Shown: piece by piece, positions 1 to 9,467 of the stretch
Layout: every line of letters begins with the position of its first letter
Numbering within the stretch: position 1 is the first letter of the stretch
DNA from: Georgenia faecalis
GTDB taxonomy: Bacteria > Actinomycetota > Actinomycetes > Actinomycetales > Actinomycetaceae
Length of the DNA: 64,000 nucleotides
NCBI RefSeq assembly: GCF_003710105.1
Contig: NZ_CP033325.1
Location: forward strand, 3,224,001 to 3,288,000
Direction: 5' to 3'
Notes under the pieces: generated by a model
Database searches by the model: none
Told to the model about the DNA's origin: nothing
What the model saw: the letters and a program-made list of their open reading frames with translations, nothing else
Program-made: the position numbers and the translations under genes

Positions 1-1
1 G

Positions 2-724
2 AAAGCCGGACATGTTCTGGAGGAGCCACCACGGCTGATGGGCCGGCAGCGGGATCCAGTCGAGCATCTCGGCCTCGGAGTAGCCGAACCGGGTGAAGGT
101 GTCGAGGTAGACGGCTTCCGCCCCCACCGGCATGAAGACCTCGTTGATGCCGTGGAGGGCGAGCACGTCGATGGTGCGCTCCCAGTCCTCCCACGTCCGG
201 TACGGGCCGGTGTACCCGTCGTCGGTGTCGTTGAGGGCGAAGCGGTGGGAGACGTTGGCGGTCTGGACGATCTCCTCCGCCGGGAGCGGGAGCTCGCCGA
301 CCTGGCTGAGGCTGTCGCCGTTCCACGAGACGTTGACCCCGGCGACCTCGCCGAGGTAGGCGTTCAGCCCGCGCAGGAGGACTGCCGGCGTCGTGCCGCC
401 GATGGCGACGACGTCGCCGTCGGCCCGGACGCGGTAGTGGTCGACGCCGGGCTCCGTCGCCTCCTCGGCGAGGAAACGGACCTGGTCGGCGGCGTCGCCG
501 AGGAGCCGCTCGGCGGCGGCCTCGGCCGGTGCCGTGCTCCAGTCGGCCGCAACGGCCGCGGGCGACGGAGCTGGTCCCTCCGGTGCGGCCGCGGGCATGA
601 CGGTCGTCGCCCCCGTCGCAGGGAGGACCATGGAGGCACCCACGGCAGCGAGGCTGGCGACGATGACGGCGGAGCGGGCGAGCAGACGGACCACGTTCGG
701 GCCTCCCATGACGGCCCGCGTCAT
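2..724 (-). CDS. Alpha-N-acetylglucosaminidase, GH89 (N-terminal part, cut by the left window edge)
   Basis: A secreted exo-glycosidase expected to release terminal alpha-GlcNAc from glycans. Only the first ~241 residues are inside the window. An N-terminal signal peptide is visible (positive residues, then a hydrophobic stretch ending near an Ala-rich site). Next comes a NAGLU N-terminal-type domain containing GGTTPAVLLRGLNAYL, and then the start of the catalytic barrel, with the family signature region ALHGINEVFMPVGAEA and the WDW-like WEDWERTIDVLA. These segments line up with human NAGLU-type enzymes. The ATG at 724 or the in-frame ATG at 709 could be the start; neither has a clear ribosome-binding site. 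Catalytic residues lie outside the window. The downstream neighbours also act on sugars. Confidence 0.85.
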   Translation of the reverse strand, partial: MTRAVMGGPNVVRLLARSAVIVASLAAVGASMVLPATGATTVMPAAAPEGPAPSPAAVAADWSTAPAEAAAERLLGDAADQVRFLAEEATEPGVDHYRVRADGDVVAIGGTTPAVLLRGLNAYLGEVAGVNVSWNGDSLSQVGELPLPAEEIVQTANVSHRFALNDTDDGYTGPYRTWEDWERTIDVLALHGINEVFMPVGAEAVYLDTFTRFGYSEAEMLDWIPLPAHQPWWLLQNMSGF

Positions 725-866
725 GTTCTGTGGAGAACTACGGGTCTCGGTCAGTGACTCGCAGGCTCGCGGTCCGGAACGGCGACGTGAAAGGAGTGTT
801 CACCGCGGGCCTTGCACACGAATGATCGTGCCACGCCGGCGTGCGGCCCGGGGCGGAATGACTCGC
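725..866. other. Intergenic region with two adjacent palindromes
   Basis: No gene is visible. Two inverted repeats sit 1 base apart: CACGA-N4-TCGTG at 817-830 and the perfect 12-bp palindrome CACGCCGGCGTG at 832-843. They lie just after the GH65 stop codon and upstream of the GH89 start, both on the minus strand. They could be operators for a sugar-responsive repressor acting on the GH89 gene, or the remains of a weak terminator. I cannot tell these apart by sequence alone. Confidence 0.4.
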
Positions 867-3236
867 TCACTCCCCGTCGCCCCCGTCCGCCCGCACCGGA
901 GCGCGGCCAGCCGGCTGCTCCGGCCTCGGCAGCAGCGGGGTGCGCACCCGCACGGGCCGCCGGACCTCGGCGTGGCCCGTGATGGTGAGCTCCTCGCCGT
1001 ACAGGCGCACCGGCATCCTCTGCCCGTCGGTGACGAGGAGGGTGAGGCGGACGTCCTCGTGCGTCACCTCGGTCTGGAGGGCCATCCCGTGCCACCGCAC
1101 CCGGAACCGCAGCCGGGTGACCGAGCCGGGCAGCGCCGGTTCGAGCTCGAGCACCTCGGCGTGCTCCCGCAGGCCCCCGAACCCGTTGATGAGTGCGGTG
1201 GTCGCGCCGGCGAGCGAGGCGATGTGCAACCCCTGGGCCGTGTTGCCCTGGAAGTTGCGCAGGTCGACGAGGGCCGCCTCGTGGAGGTAGTCGTGGGCGA
1301 GGTCGAGGTGACCGGCCCGCGCGCACATCACCGCCTGGGTGCTGGCGGACAGCGAGGAGTCCCGCACGGTCCGGCGCTCGTAGTAGTCGAGGTTGCGGGC
1401 CATCTGCTCGTCCGTGAAGGCGTCGGGGAACCAGTCCATGGCGAGGACGAGGTCCGCCTGCTTGACCACCTGCTTGCGGTAGAGCTCGAAGTAGGGCGCG
1501 TGGAGCATGAGGGGGTACTTCCCGATCGACCGCTCGAAGTCCCACTCGGCGAACCGCGTGAACCCTGAGCACTGCGGGTGCACCCGCAGCTCCTCGTCGT
1601 GCGGCAGGTGCACCGCGGAGGCCGCGGCCTCCCACGCCCCGACCTCCTCGGCGGTCACGGACAGCCGGGCGGCGAGGTCCGGCTGCCGCGCGCACGCCGC
1701 CGCGGCCGCCCGCAGGTTGGCCGCGGCCGCGAGGTTGGTGAAGATGTTGTCGTCGACGACCGCGGTGTACTCGTCCGGTCCGGTGACGCCGTCGATGTGC
1801 CACTGCCCGTGCCGGTCGTGGTGCCCCAGGGAGGCCCACAGGCGCGCCGTCTCGACGAGGACCTCGAGCCCGCACTCGCGCTCCAGGCTCTCGTCGCCCG
1901 TGACCAGCCGGTACTCCTCGAACGCGCGCGCGATGTCGGCGTTGATGTGGAACGCCGCGGTGCCCGCCGGCCAGTAGGCCGACGTCTCCTCGCCGTTGAT
2001 CGTCCGCCACGGGAAGGCGGCACCGGCGAGGTTGAGGGTCGCGGCCCGGTTGCGCGCCAGGTCGAGGGTCGACGCGCGCCACCGCAGGGCGTGCGCGGCG
2101 GCATCGGGCTTCGTCATGGTCAGGACGGGCAGGACGAACCCCTCGATGTCCCAGAACGTGTGGCCGTTGTAGCCGGTCCCCGTCAGGCCCTTGGCACCGA
2201 TCGCCCGGCCCTCCGCGCGCGCACCGGCCTGGAGCACCTGGAACAGGCCGAACCGGACGGCCTGCTGGATGGCCGGGTGCCCGTCCATCTCGACGTCGGC
2301 CGCCCCCCAGAAGTCGTCGAGGAACTCGCGCTGCTCGCGCACCAGCGTGTCCCAGCCGGCGTACCGCGCGCTCATCAGGGCGCCCGCCACCTGGTCGCGC
2401 AGCGCCCCCACGGTGCGCGACTTGGACCAGCCGTAGCCGAGGTACTTCACCACGCGCAGCCTCTGGCCCGGCTGGAGGACCGTGACGATCGAGGTGCGCG
2501 CCCAGTCCGGGCGCGTGTCCTTGTCCAGCTCGTACTGGTTGGGGCACTCGACGTCGTGCTCCATGCCGGCCGCCATGGTGAGCCCGCTGTGCCGGCTGCG
2601 GTGGACGAGGACCGTGCCGGTCTGCTCCTCGTCCTGGGCGACGGCCACCAGGGGGTCCACGAGCGCCTCGGCCACGCGGGGGTCGGCGCTGTCCACCTCG
2701 GGCGGGGCCTCGTTGGCCTGGAGCACGGACTGGACGATGATCCGCGCCCGCGCGTCGACGGCCTCCACCTCGTAGTTGATGGCCGCCACGGCACGCTGGG
2801 AGAAGGACACGAGCCGGGTCGAGCGGACGATCACCCGCCGCCCCGCCGGGGAGACCCAGTCGACCGTGCGGCGCAGCACCCCGGCCCGCAGGTCGAGGAC
2901 CCGCTCGTGCGTGAGCACCGTGCCGTACCGCACGTCGAGCGGCTCGTCGTCGACGAGGAGGCGCAGCACCTTGCCGTTGGTGACGTTGACCAGCGTCTGC
3001 CCCGACTCGGGGTAGCCGTACCCGCCCTCGGGGTAGGGCAGGGGGTGCAGCTCGTAGAAGCCGCTGAGGTAGGTGCCCGCGATCGCGTGCGGCTCCCCCT
3101 CGTCGAGGTTGCCCCGCAGGCCGAGGTGACCGTTGGAGAGCGCGAAGATCGACTCCATCACGCCGAGCTGGTCGAGGTCGAGGGCCGGTTCACGAACCAT
3201 CCAGGGGTCGACCGGCAGCGCCAGCCCGCCGCTCAC
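867..3236 (-). CDS. Glycoside hydrolase family 65 disaccharide phosphorylase
   Basis: A 789-residue cytoplasmic enzyme predicted to phosphorolyse an alpha-linked glucose disaccharide (maltose, trehalose, kojibiose or nigerose) to beta-glucose 1-phosphate and glucose. The N-terminal beta-sandwich starts with [17 protein letters not shown], typical of GH65. The (alpha/alpha)6 domain has FWDIEGF near residue 362 and the general-acid motif GPDEY with Glu489. The length matches the family (about 750-790). The GTG start overlaps the stop of the upstream HAD gene as GTGA, and no signal peptide is present. Pairing with a beta-phosphoglucomutase is the usual partnership, because the product is beta-Glc-1-P. 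Substrate specificity cannot be read from the sequence. Confidence 0.93.
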   Translation of the reverse strand: MSGGLALPVDPWMVREPALDLDQLGVMESIFALSNGHLGLRGNLDEGEPHAIAGTYLSGFYELHPLPYPEGGYGYPESGQTLVNVTNGKVLRLLVDDEPLDVRYGTVLTHERVLDLRAGVLRRTVDWVSPAGRRVIVRSTRLVSFSQRAVAAINYEVEAVDARARIIVQSVLQANEAPPEVDSADPRVAEALVDPLVAVAQDEEQTGTVLVHRSRHSGLTMAAGMEHDVECPNQYELDKDTRPDWARTSIVTVLQPGQRLRVVKYLGYGWSKSRTVGALRDQVAGALMSARYAGWDTLVREQREFLDDFWGAADVEMDGHPAIQQAVRFGLFQVLQAGARAEGRAIGAKGLTGTGYNGHTFWDIEGFVLPVLTMTKPDAAAHALRWRASTLDLARNRAATLNLAGAAFPWRTINGEETSAYWPAGTAAFHINADIARAFEEYRLVTGDESLERECGLEVLVETARLWASLGHHDRHGQWHIDGVTGPDEYTAVVDDNIFTNLAAAANLRAAAAACARQPDLAARLSVTAEEVGAWEAAASAVHLPHDEELRVHPQCSGFTRFAEWDFERSIGKYPLMLHAPYFELYRKQVVKQADLVLAMDWFPDAFTDEQMARNLDYYERRTVRDSSLSASTQAVMCARAGHLDLAHDYLHEAALVDLRNFQGNTAQGLHIASLAGATTALINGFGGLREHAEVLELEPALPGSVTRLRFRVRWHGMALQTEVTHEDVRLTLLVTDGQRMPVRLYGEELTITGHAEVRRPVRVRTPLLPRPEQPAGRAPVRADGGDGE

Positions 3237-3967
3237 CGGAGCTCCGCCAGGTCCTCGACGACGACGTCGGCGCCGTGCTCGGCGAGCGCCTCGCGCTGGC
3301 CCAGCCGGTCGACGCCCACGACGTACCCGAACTGGCCGGCCCGCCCGGCCTCCACCCCGGCGAGGGCGTCCTCGAAGACGGCGGCCTCGCGCGGCGGAAC
3401 GCCCAGCTGCCGTGCGGCCTCGAGGAAGGTGTCGGGCGCTGGCTTGCCGGGCAGGCCGAGCTCGCGCGCGACGGTCCCGTCGACCCGCACCTCCATGAGC
3501 GCGTCGAGGCCGGTCACCCGCAGGACGAGGGCCGTGTTCGCGCTGCTGGAGACGACGGCGCGGCGCAGCCCGGCGTCGCGCGCCGCCTCGACGTAGCGGC
3601 GGCTGCCCTCGAAGACCTCGACGCCTCGATCGGTGATGAGCTGCAGCAGGAGCGCGTTCTTGCGGTTGCCCACCCCGTTGACCGTGGCGAACGTGGGGGC
3701 GTCCTCGGGCGTGCCCAGCGGCAGGCGGATGCCCCGGCTGGCGAGGAAGTCACGCACGCCGTCGGCCCGTCGCTTGCCGTCGACGTACGTGGCGTAGTCG
3801 GCGACCGGGTCGAACGGGACGTACGGCGTGCCGGTGCGCTGCGCGTGCTGGCGCAGGACGTCGTCGAACGTCCGCGTCCAGGCGAGGGTGTGCAGGCCGG
3901 CGGTCTGCGTGAGGACCCCGTCGAGGTCGAACAGGCAGGCGCGCACGCCGTCAGGAAGTCCGAGCAC
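3233..3967 (-). CDS. Beta-phosphoglucomutase-like HAD hydrolase
   Basis: A 244-residue HAD-superfamily enzyme, most likely converting beta-glucose 1-phosphate to glucose 6-phosphate. Motif I is DLDGVL with Asp14 and Asp16, followed by [11 protein letters not shown] as in beta-PGM and trehalose-linked HAD proteins. Motif II lies in VVSSSANT, the motif III Lys in [10 protein letters not shown], and motif IV in [13 protein letters not shown] chose the GTG at 3967 because an AAGGAGGC ribosome-binding site sits 5-7 bases upstream; the longer frame to 4024 has no such site and adds residues with no family similarity. Its stop overlaps the GH65 start by 4 bases, so the two are co-translated. Confidence 0.88.
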   Translation of the reverse strand: MLGLPDGVRACLFDLDGVLTQTAGLHTLAWTRTFDDVLRQHAQRTGTPYVPFDPVADYATYVDGKRRADGVRDFLASRGIRLPLGTPEDAPTFATVNGVGNRKNALLLQLITDRGVEVFEGSRRYVEAARDAGLRRAVVSSSANTALVLRVTGLDALMEVRVDGTVARELGLPGKPAPDTFLEAARQLGVPPREAAVFEDALAGVEAGRAGQFGYVVGVDRLGQREALAEHGADVVVEDLAELR

Positions 3968-4039
3968 GTCGCCTCCTTGGGGTCCGGTTGCCTCAGTGTC
4001 CTGGGCGCGGACCCGGGGCGCCATCGATAGCGCGGCCCG

Positions 4040-4867
4040 TCAGGCGCGGACGGCGACGCGGTCGGCGATGACGTCGGCGAGCAGGGCGGGCTCCGTCTCC
4101 GGGAGCCAGTGGCCGGCGTCGACGTCGACGAAGCGGTAGGGGGCGAGGACGTGCTCCTGGGTGAGCTCGGCGGCCACCCGGCCCAGCGCGAAGTCGTCCC
4201 GACCCCACACGTACGTCGTCGGCACGACGACGTCACCGGTCTGGAGACGGGTGAGCGGCACGCCGCGGTACCAGTTGAGCGCCCCGGTGAGGGCTCCGGG
4301 TTCGCGCATCCGGGCGGCGTACCGGGTGGCGTCGGCCACCGGCAGGCCGCTGCCGGCGAGGATCTCCTCGAGCCGCGGGGCGAGCGCGCGCTCCGGCAGG
4401 CCGGGCGCCTGGAACGCGAGCATGTACGACGAGCGGAGCGCCTGGTCCGAGCGCCACAGCGACCGCACCATCGCCGCCGGGTGCGGGGTGGAGGCGACAG
4501 TGAGCGAGGCGAGGCGCTCCGGCATCGCCGACGCCGCCGCCCAGCCCAGGGCACCGCCCCAGTCGTGACCGACGACGTGCGCGCGGTCGAGGCCCGCGGC
4601 GTCGAGGAGTGCGCGCAGGTCCTCGACCAGCCACTCCATCCGGTAGGCGGCGCGCTGCGGCGGACGGGCGCCGGCGGAGTAGCCGCGCAGGTCGGGCGCG
4701 AGGGTGCGCAGACCCGCACCGTGGAGGCGGGCCGCCACGCGGTTCCAGCTGGAGCCGTCCTGGGGGAAGCCGTGGAGGAGGACGACGGGCTCCCCGTCGA
4801 TGGGGCCGTCGTCGCGGACGTCGAAGCGCAGCCGCCCGCGCCTCACCTCGCTCAGCCGGCGCATCAT
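4040..4867 (-). CDS. Alpha/beta-fold hydrolase, epoxide hydrolase/haloalkane dehalogenase type
   Basis: A 275-residue alpha/beta hydrolase. The oxyanion-hole motif HGFPQDGSSW is near residue 32. The nucleophile elbow GHDWGG places an Asp (Asp102) as nucleophile, as in soluble epoxide hydrolases and dehalogenases. The acid is probably in WGRDDFALG and the base His in DAGHWLPE near the C-terminus. No signal peptide is present. The ATG pair at 4867/4864 gives the usual N-terminus; an ATG at 4906 would add 13 residues. It lies about 70 bases upstream of the phosphoglucomutase-like gene on the same strand but has no evident functional link to it. The substrate is unknown. Confidence 0.8.
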   Translation of the reverse strand: MMRRLSEVRRGRLRFDVRDDGPIDGEPVVLLHGFPQDGSSWNRVAARLHGAGLRTLAPDLRGYSAGARPPQRAAYRMEWLVEDLRALLDAAGLDRAHVVGHDWGGALGWAAASAMPERLASLTVASTPHPAAMVRSLWRSDQALRSSYMLAFQAPGLPERALAPRLEEILAGSGLPVADATRYAARMREPGALTGALNWYRGVPLTRLQTGDVVVPTTYVWGRDDFALGRVAAELTQEHVLAPYRFVDVDAGHWLPETEPALLADVIADRVAVRA

Positions 4868-4949
4868 GACGCCGCCGCCGGGGGTTGTGCTCGTTCGTCG
4901 GTCCATCTCGCCAGGCTTCCCGTCGCGCGCGGTCGGCGCAACCGAAGGC

Positions 4950-5492
4950 TCAGCGCTCGAGCAGCTCGGCCACGTCCGCGAGGACGTCGAGGCGGGGCAG
5001 CAGCGCACCCAGCAACGGCTCGCCCGCCACCCAGCCGACGAGCTCCCCGCCGACGGCGCGCACGGCCATGCCGGCGGCGTCCTCCTGCTCCAGGCACGCC
5101 CGGAGCTCGGGGTCACTCGCCACCGGCCCCTGGGCCGTCGCGAGCTGGACCGCGGGGACCGGGCGGTGCAGGGCGAGGGTGAGGACGTGGGTCACCGCCG
5201 TCCGCGGTCCTGCGCCCGTCTCCAGCCGGAAGGAGGCGGCCGACCGGCCGCGGTGCTCCCCCACGAGGGCGTCCTCGACCCAGCGGTCGGGCTCGGTGAA
5301 CGGCGCGACCTGCCAGCGGCCGACCAGCCCCGGGTCCTCCCCGCGGTAGGCCCAGCCGCGCAGCCGGGCCCACGTCCGCAGCCGCTCCGCGCGCTGCTGC
5401 GGCGCCCGCACCTTCCGCGTCGAGCGGGCAATGAGCACCGCCGGGACGCCGATGACGAGGAGGAGCAGGACGAGCTGCGTCCCGTTACTCAT
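4950..5492 (-). CDS. Small membrane-anchored protein of unknown function
   Basis: A 180-residue protein I do not recognise. An N-terminal transmembrane segment (residues ~5-22, rich in Leu/Val/Ile) is followed by a basic stretch (RSTRKVRAPQQRAERL), consistent with a cytoplasmic soluble domain. That domain has a predicted mixed beta/alpha character, including GRWQVAPFTEPDRW. The start was placed at ATG 5492 because a GAGGGGGTGAGG ribosome-binding stretch lies immediately upstream; a GTG three codons earlier is the alternative. It is separated from the thiamine transporter genes by 27 bases on the same strand and may be co-transcribed, but nothing else ties it to thiamine. Confidence 0.6.
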   Translation of the reverse strand: MSNGTQLVLLLLVIGVPAVLIARSTRKVRAPQQRAERLRTWARLRGWAYRGEDPGLVGRWQVAPFTEPDRWVEDALVGEHRGRSAASFRLETGAGPRTAVTHVLTLALHRPVPAVQLATAQGPVASDPELRACLEQEDAAGMAVRAVGGELVGWVAGEPLLGALLPRLDVLADVAELLER

Positions 5493-5519
5493 GAGCCTCA
5501 CCCCCTCGGACCACCCAGC

Positions 5520-6638
5520 CTAGCGAGGTGAGCCACCCGTCCCCCGGTGGTGCGTCCCGGCCGGCACCCGGTCACCCTGCCGGCGCCGGGCCGCGCCGTC
5601 GGGGACGACGACGGCGCCCGCCGGGTCCAGCCGTACCCGCACCCGCCCCGGGGCCCGCGCGAGGGTGCCGGCCAGCGCCGTCGCCCGCTGCCCGTCGGGC
5701 AGGACGACGGCGAGCTCCGTGCTCCCCCGGCGGAACCGCATCCCGGTGACCTCGACGTCGTGACCGCCGTCGTCGAGGACCACCGCGCGGGGACCGAGGC
5801 CGACGAGCACCCGGGCGCCCTCCGAGGCGCCGTCGGTGCGGGCGCCGCCGGTGATCGGCACGTCCCCGAGCGGCACGTCCCCGAGCACCGTCCGCGCCAC
5901 CCCGCCGGTGACCTCCGCGGGCAGGAACGGCCCGAAGCCGAGGAACCGGGCGACGCGCTCGCTCACGGGCCGGGACCACAGACGCGGCGGGGCGTCGACC
6001 TGGAGCACCCGGCCGGCGTCCATGACGGCCACCCGGGTGGCGACGGTGAACGCCTCGTCGTGGTCGTGGGTGACGTACAGGGCGGTGGTCCCGGCCGCGG
6101 CGAGGATGTCCCGCAGCTCGCCGGCGAGGTGCTCGCGCAGCGAACGGTCCAGGGAGGACAGCGGCTCGTCGAGGAGGAGCACGCGCGGGCGGGGCGCCAG
6201 CGCGCGGGCGAGGGCGACCCGCTGCTGCTCGCCGCCGGACAGGCTCGCGACGTTCCGGTCGCCGTACCCCGCCAGGCCCACGAGGTCGAGGAGCGCGGCC
6301 ACCCGCGCGGCGCGCTCGCCCCGGGGCACCCCGGCCACGGCGAGGCCGTAGCCGACGTTGCCCGCGACGTCGCGGTGCGGGAAGAGCTGGCCGTCCTGGA
6401 ACATGAGCCCGAACCCGCGCCGGTGCACCGGCTGGGCCCCCACGTCCTCGCCGTCCCAGAGCACCCGGCCCCCGGCCAGCGGCTCCAGCCCGGCGACGGC
6501 GCGCAGGAGCGAGGACTTCCCGCACCCGGACGGCCCGAGCAGGGCGAGCACCTCCCCGGCGGGCACGGTCAGGCTCACGCCGGCGACCGCCGTCGCCGCG
6601 CCGTACCGGACCTCGACGCCCGTCAGCTCCAGGCTCAC
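5520..6638 (-). CDS. Thiamine-type ABC transporter ATP-binding protein
   Basis: A 372-residue ABC ATPase that energises the adjacent permease. It has Walker A GPSGCGKSS (residues 35-43), signature LSGGEQQRVALARAL, Walker B VLLLDEPLSSLD, and the switch His in YVTHDHDEA. A C-terminal extension of about 120 residues looks like the TOBE-type domain of the CUT1/ferric/thiamine class. The GTG start overlaps the permease stop (GTGA). The operon order binding protein-permease-ATPase behind a TPP riboswitch supports thiamine or thiamine-phosphate import. ThiQ of enterobacteria is shorter (~232 residues), so this is the longer PotA/FbpC-like form. Confidence 0.88.
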   Translation of the reverse strand: MSLELTGVEVRYGAATAVAGVSLTVPAGEVLALLGPSGCGKSSLLRAVAGLEPLAGGRVLWDGEDVGAQPVHRRGFGLMFQDGQLFPHRDVAGNVGYGLAVAGVPRGERAARVAALLDLVGLAGYGDRNVASLSGGEQQRVALARALAPRPRVLLLDEPLSSLDRSLREHLAGELRDILAAAGTTALYVTHDHDEAFTVATRVAVMDAGRVLQVDAPPRLWSRPVSERVARFLGFGPFLPAEVTGGVARTVLGDVPLGDVPITGGARTDGASEGARVLVGLGPRAVVLDDGGHDVEVTGMRFRRGSTELAVVLPDGQRATALAGTLARAPGRVRVRLDPAGAVVVPDGAARRRQGDRVPAGTHHRGTGGSPR

Positions 6639-8356
6639 CACTCCCCCGTCCTGTCCCCGCGTGCCCGCTCGGCGAGCGACATCACCGTCGCCGTGAGCAG
6701 GGCCAGGACCACCGACGCCGCGAGCGCCATGCCGTAGTTGTCCGCACCCGGGCGCCCGATGAGCCGGAAGATGACGACGGGCAGCGTCGGGCTCTCGGGC
6801 CGGGCGAGGAACGACGTCGCCCCGAACTCGCCCAGCGAGACGGCGAACGCGAACCCCACCGCCAGGCCGAGCCCCCGCACGAGGAACGGGCCGTCGACGG
6901 TGCGCAGGACCCGGCCCGGGCCGGCGCCGAGCATGGCGGCGGCCTCGCGCAGGCGCGGGTCGATGGCCCGCAGCACCGGCAGGACCGTCCGCACGACGAG
7001 CGGGACGGCGACCACCGCCTGGGCGACGGGGACGATGAGGGGCGACGTGCGCAGGTCGAGCCACCCGGCGTCGAAGGCGATGAGGAACCCGAAGCCGACG
7101 GTCACCGCCGAGACGCCCAGCGGCAGCATGACGAAGGAGTCCAGCGCCCCGATGGCGCGCCGGGCGGCGGGCCGCCGGGGCCGCCGGGACAGGACGAGCG
7201 CGAGGAGCGTGCCGACGACGACGGCGAGCACGGTGGCGTCGACGGCGATGCGCAGGGAGTTCACCGTCGCCTCCCAGACCGAGACCGTGAGGGTGTTCGG
7301 CCCACCCGTCGTCGTCAGGGACCGGTAGTGGTCCAGGCCCCACCCGTCCGGGGTGCGGAAGGACCGCACGAGGAGGGTAAGGAGCGGGCCGGCAAGGAGC
7401 CCGAGGACGACGACGGCGGTCACGGCGGCGGCCACGGCGTCCCCACCGGGGCGCAGCCGCCCGGTGCGTCCGCGGCGCACGAGGCGCAGCGGCTGGGCCG
7501 CCGCGGGATCGGTCCGCAGGTGCAGCGCCCGCTCGCGGCGGGCCCGCAGGCGCGCCGAGAGCCACAGGGCGCCGGCGATGACGACGAGCTGGACGACGGA
7601 GAGCACCGCCGCGGCCCGCAGGTCGAGGAACTGCGTGGTCTGCACCCAGATCTCGGTCTCGATGGTGCCGAACCGCAGGCCGCCGAGGACGAGGACGATG
7701 CCGAACGCCGTCGCGCAGAAGAGGAAGACGACGGCGGCCGCCGAGGCGATCGCCGGGGCCAGCGCGGGCAGCGTCACCGTGACGAACGCGCGCCACGGCG
7801 GTGCCCCGAGACTGCGGGCCGCCTGCTCGGGACGCGGGTCGAGCCGCTCCCACATGCCGCCCACCGTCCGCACGACGAGCGGGTAGTTGAAGAACACGAG
7901 GGCGGCGACGATGGCCGCGAACGTGCCGTCGAGCCCGAGGAAGCCCAGCGGCCCGCCCTCGACGAGCAGCGTCCGGAACGCGACGCCCACGACGACCGTG
8001 GGCAGGACGAACGGGACCGTGACGAACGCCCGGACCAGAGCGCGCCCGGGGAAGCGGCACCGGTAGAGCACGTACGCGCCGGGAACCCCGAGGAGCACGG
8101 CGAGGAGGGAGCCGAGCGCCCCCTGGGCGAGGGTCAGCCCGAGGAGCCGCCACGTCCGCGGGGCGGTGAGGACGTCGGCGACGCCGGTGAGGTCGAGCCC
8201 GCCGTCGACGACGAGGCCGCGCCAGGTGAGGGCGAGGACCGGGTACGCGAAGAAGAGCCCGAGGAACGCCAGGGGCAGCCCGGCCGCCGCCGTCCAGGCC
8301 AGCGCGGGCGTGACCCGCCGGGAAGCGGTCCTCAGCCGAGGACGGTCTGTGTCCAC
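6635..8356 (-). CDS. thiP: Two-domain ABC permease, thiamine transport (ThiP-like)
   Basis: An inner-membrane permease of about 573 residues with two fused BPD-transport domains. Each half has about six transmembrane segments and an EAA loop: EQAARSLGAPPWRAF in the first half and REAAAMLGAGPGRVLR in the second. This duplicated architecture is shared by ThiP and FbpB-type permeases. The start is uncertain: I used the GTG at 8356, which overlaps the binding-protein gene by 25 bases, because no ATG/GTG/TTG occurs closer to the first transmembrane segment in frame. Position behind a TPP riboswitch makes thiamine the likely substrate. Confidence 0.85.
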   Translation of the reverse strand: MDTDRPRLRTASRRVTPALAWTAAAGLPLAFLGLFFAYPVLALTWRGLVVDGGLDLTGVADVLTAPRTWRLLGLTLAQGALGSLLAVLLGVPGAYVLYRCRFPGRALVRAFVTVPFVLPTVVVGVAFRTLLVEGGPLGFLGLDGTFAAIVAALVFFNYPLVVRTVGGMWERLDPRPEQAARSLGAPPWRAFVTVTLPALAPAIASAAAVVFLFCATAFGIVLVLGGLRFGTIETEIWVQTTQFLDLRAAAVLSVVQLVVIAGALWLSARLRARRERALHLRTDPAAAQPLRLVRRGRTGRLRPGGDAVAAAVTAVVVLGLLAGPLLTLLVRSFRTPDGWGLDHYRSLTTTGGPNTLTVSVWEATVNSLRIAVDATVLAVVVGTLLALVLSRRPRRPAARRAIGALDSFVMLPLGVSAVTVGFGFLIAFDAGWLDLRTSPLIVPVAQAVVAVPLVVRTVLPVLRAIDPRLREAAAMLGAGPGRVLRTVDGPFLVRGLGLAVGFAFAVSLGEFGATSFLARPESPTLPVVIFRLIGRPGADNYGMALAASVVLALLTATVMSLAERARGDRTGEW

Positions 8357-9402
8357 GTCTCGATCCAGGTGTCGCGGTGGGCGCTGATGACCTCCGGGGC
8401 CACCTCGTGCGGGGCGGGCGCCAGCGGGGCGTGCTCGGCCCAGCCCGGCGGCACGGCGGCGCCCTCGAGGACCGGGTACATGTACATCTGCCCCGGGATG
8501 TCCTCCTGCACCGGGGTGCTGAGGAGGAAGTCGACGAAGGCCTGCGCGCCGGCGACGTTGTCGGCGCCCGCGAGGACCCCGGCGTACTCCGTCTGCCGGA
8601 AGCACGTGTCGAGCAGCGCGCCGGTGGGGGCGGGGCCGTCGTCGGTGACCTCCGCGGCCGGTGACGACGCGTAGGACAGCACCAGGGGCCGCGGGCCCGC
8701 GCCCTCCGACCCGGAGAAGTCGACGTAGTAGGCGTCGCTCCAGCTGGGGACGACGCGCACGCCGTTGTCCCGCAGCGCCGCCCAGTAGTCCACCCACCCG
8801 TCCTCGCCGAACGCGCCGACCGTGGCGAGGAGGAAGGACAGCCCCGGCGAGGACGTCGCGGGGTTGGTGACGACGAGGAGGTCGGCGTACCGCGGGTCGG
8901 TGAGGTCCTCGAGCGTGACGGGCTCGGGCAGGCCCGCCGCCGCGAACCACTCGTGGTCGACGTTGATGCACACGTCGCCGCGGTCCACGGCGGTGAGCGC
9001 CCCGGCGAAGGTGCCCCCGGGCGCCGCGTCGGGCGAGACATAGTCGTCGAGGACCCCCTCGTCGACCGCGCGCGCCGCGAAGGCGTTGTCGATGCCGTAG
9101 ACGACGTCGCCCAGCGGGGCGTCCTTGGTGAGGACGAGCTGGTTGACGAGGGCCCCGGCGTCCCCCGGCGCCACCTGGCGGATCTCGTACCCGGTCTCCT
9201 CCTCGAAGTCGGCGAGGAGCCCGTCGCTGAGGGTGAACGAGTCGTGGGTGACGACGTCGAGCACGGTGGCGTCGTCGGTGGCGGCGTCGCCGGTGCCGAT
9301 GGTGCTGCACGCGCCGAGGCCGAGCATCGCGACGGCCAGGCCGGCGGTGACGCGGAGGGGACCTCGGCGGCGTGCGGGTGGTGCGGTGTCGTAGGTGGTC
9401 AT
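8332..9402 (-). CDS. Thiamine ABC transporter substrate-binding lipoprotein
   Basis: A 356-residue periplasmic-type binding protein anchored as a lipoprotein; the lipobox is LGLGAC with Cys32. The mature part begins with VLDVVTHDSFTLSDGLLADFEEETG, matching the ThiB/TbpA family opening. It continues with DAPLGDVVYGIDNAFAARA, as in thiamine-binding proteins. The ATG is preceded by a GAGGAGG ribosome-binding site at about 9406-9412. Expression is predicted to be controlled by the TPP riboswitch in its leader. It is the first gene of the three-gene importer operon. Confidence 0.9.
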   Translation of the reverse strand: MTTYDTAPPARRRGPLRVTAGLAVAMLGLGACSTIGTGDAATDDATVLDVVTHDSFTLSDGLLADFEEETGYEIRQVAPGDAGALVNQLVLTKDAPLGDVVYGIDNAFAARAVDEGVLDDYVSPDAAPGGTFAGALTAVDRGDVCINVDHEWFAAAGLPEPVTLEDLTDPRYADLLVVTNPATSSPGLSFLLATVGAFGEDGWVDYWAALRDNGVRVVPSWSDAYYVDFSGSEGAGPRPLVLSYASSPAAEVTDDGPAPTGALLDTCFRQTEYAGVLAGADNVAGAQAFVDFLLSTPVQEDIPGQMYMYPVLEGAAVPPGWAEHAPLAPAPHEVAPEVISAHRDTWIETWTQTVLG

Positions 9403-9427
9403 GCGTCCTCCTCGTGGGCAAGGAGGG

Positions 9428-9455
9428 CCCGTACCCGTGCACGCACGGGTACGGG
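9428..9455 (-). terminator. Perfect 13-bp hairpin in the riboswitch leader (expression platform candidate)
   Basis: The arms at 9428-9440 and 9443-9455 are exact reverse complements, with 2 bases between them. The hairpin lies between the TPP aptamer and the ribosome-binding site of the binding-protein gene. No U-run follows it. It is a good candidate for the part of the riboswitch that stops transcription or hides the leader when TPP is bound, but the switching partner strand is not obvious. Confidence 0.55.
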
Positions 9456-9467
9456 GAGAGAAATTCC

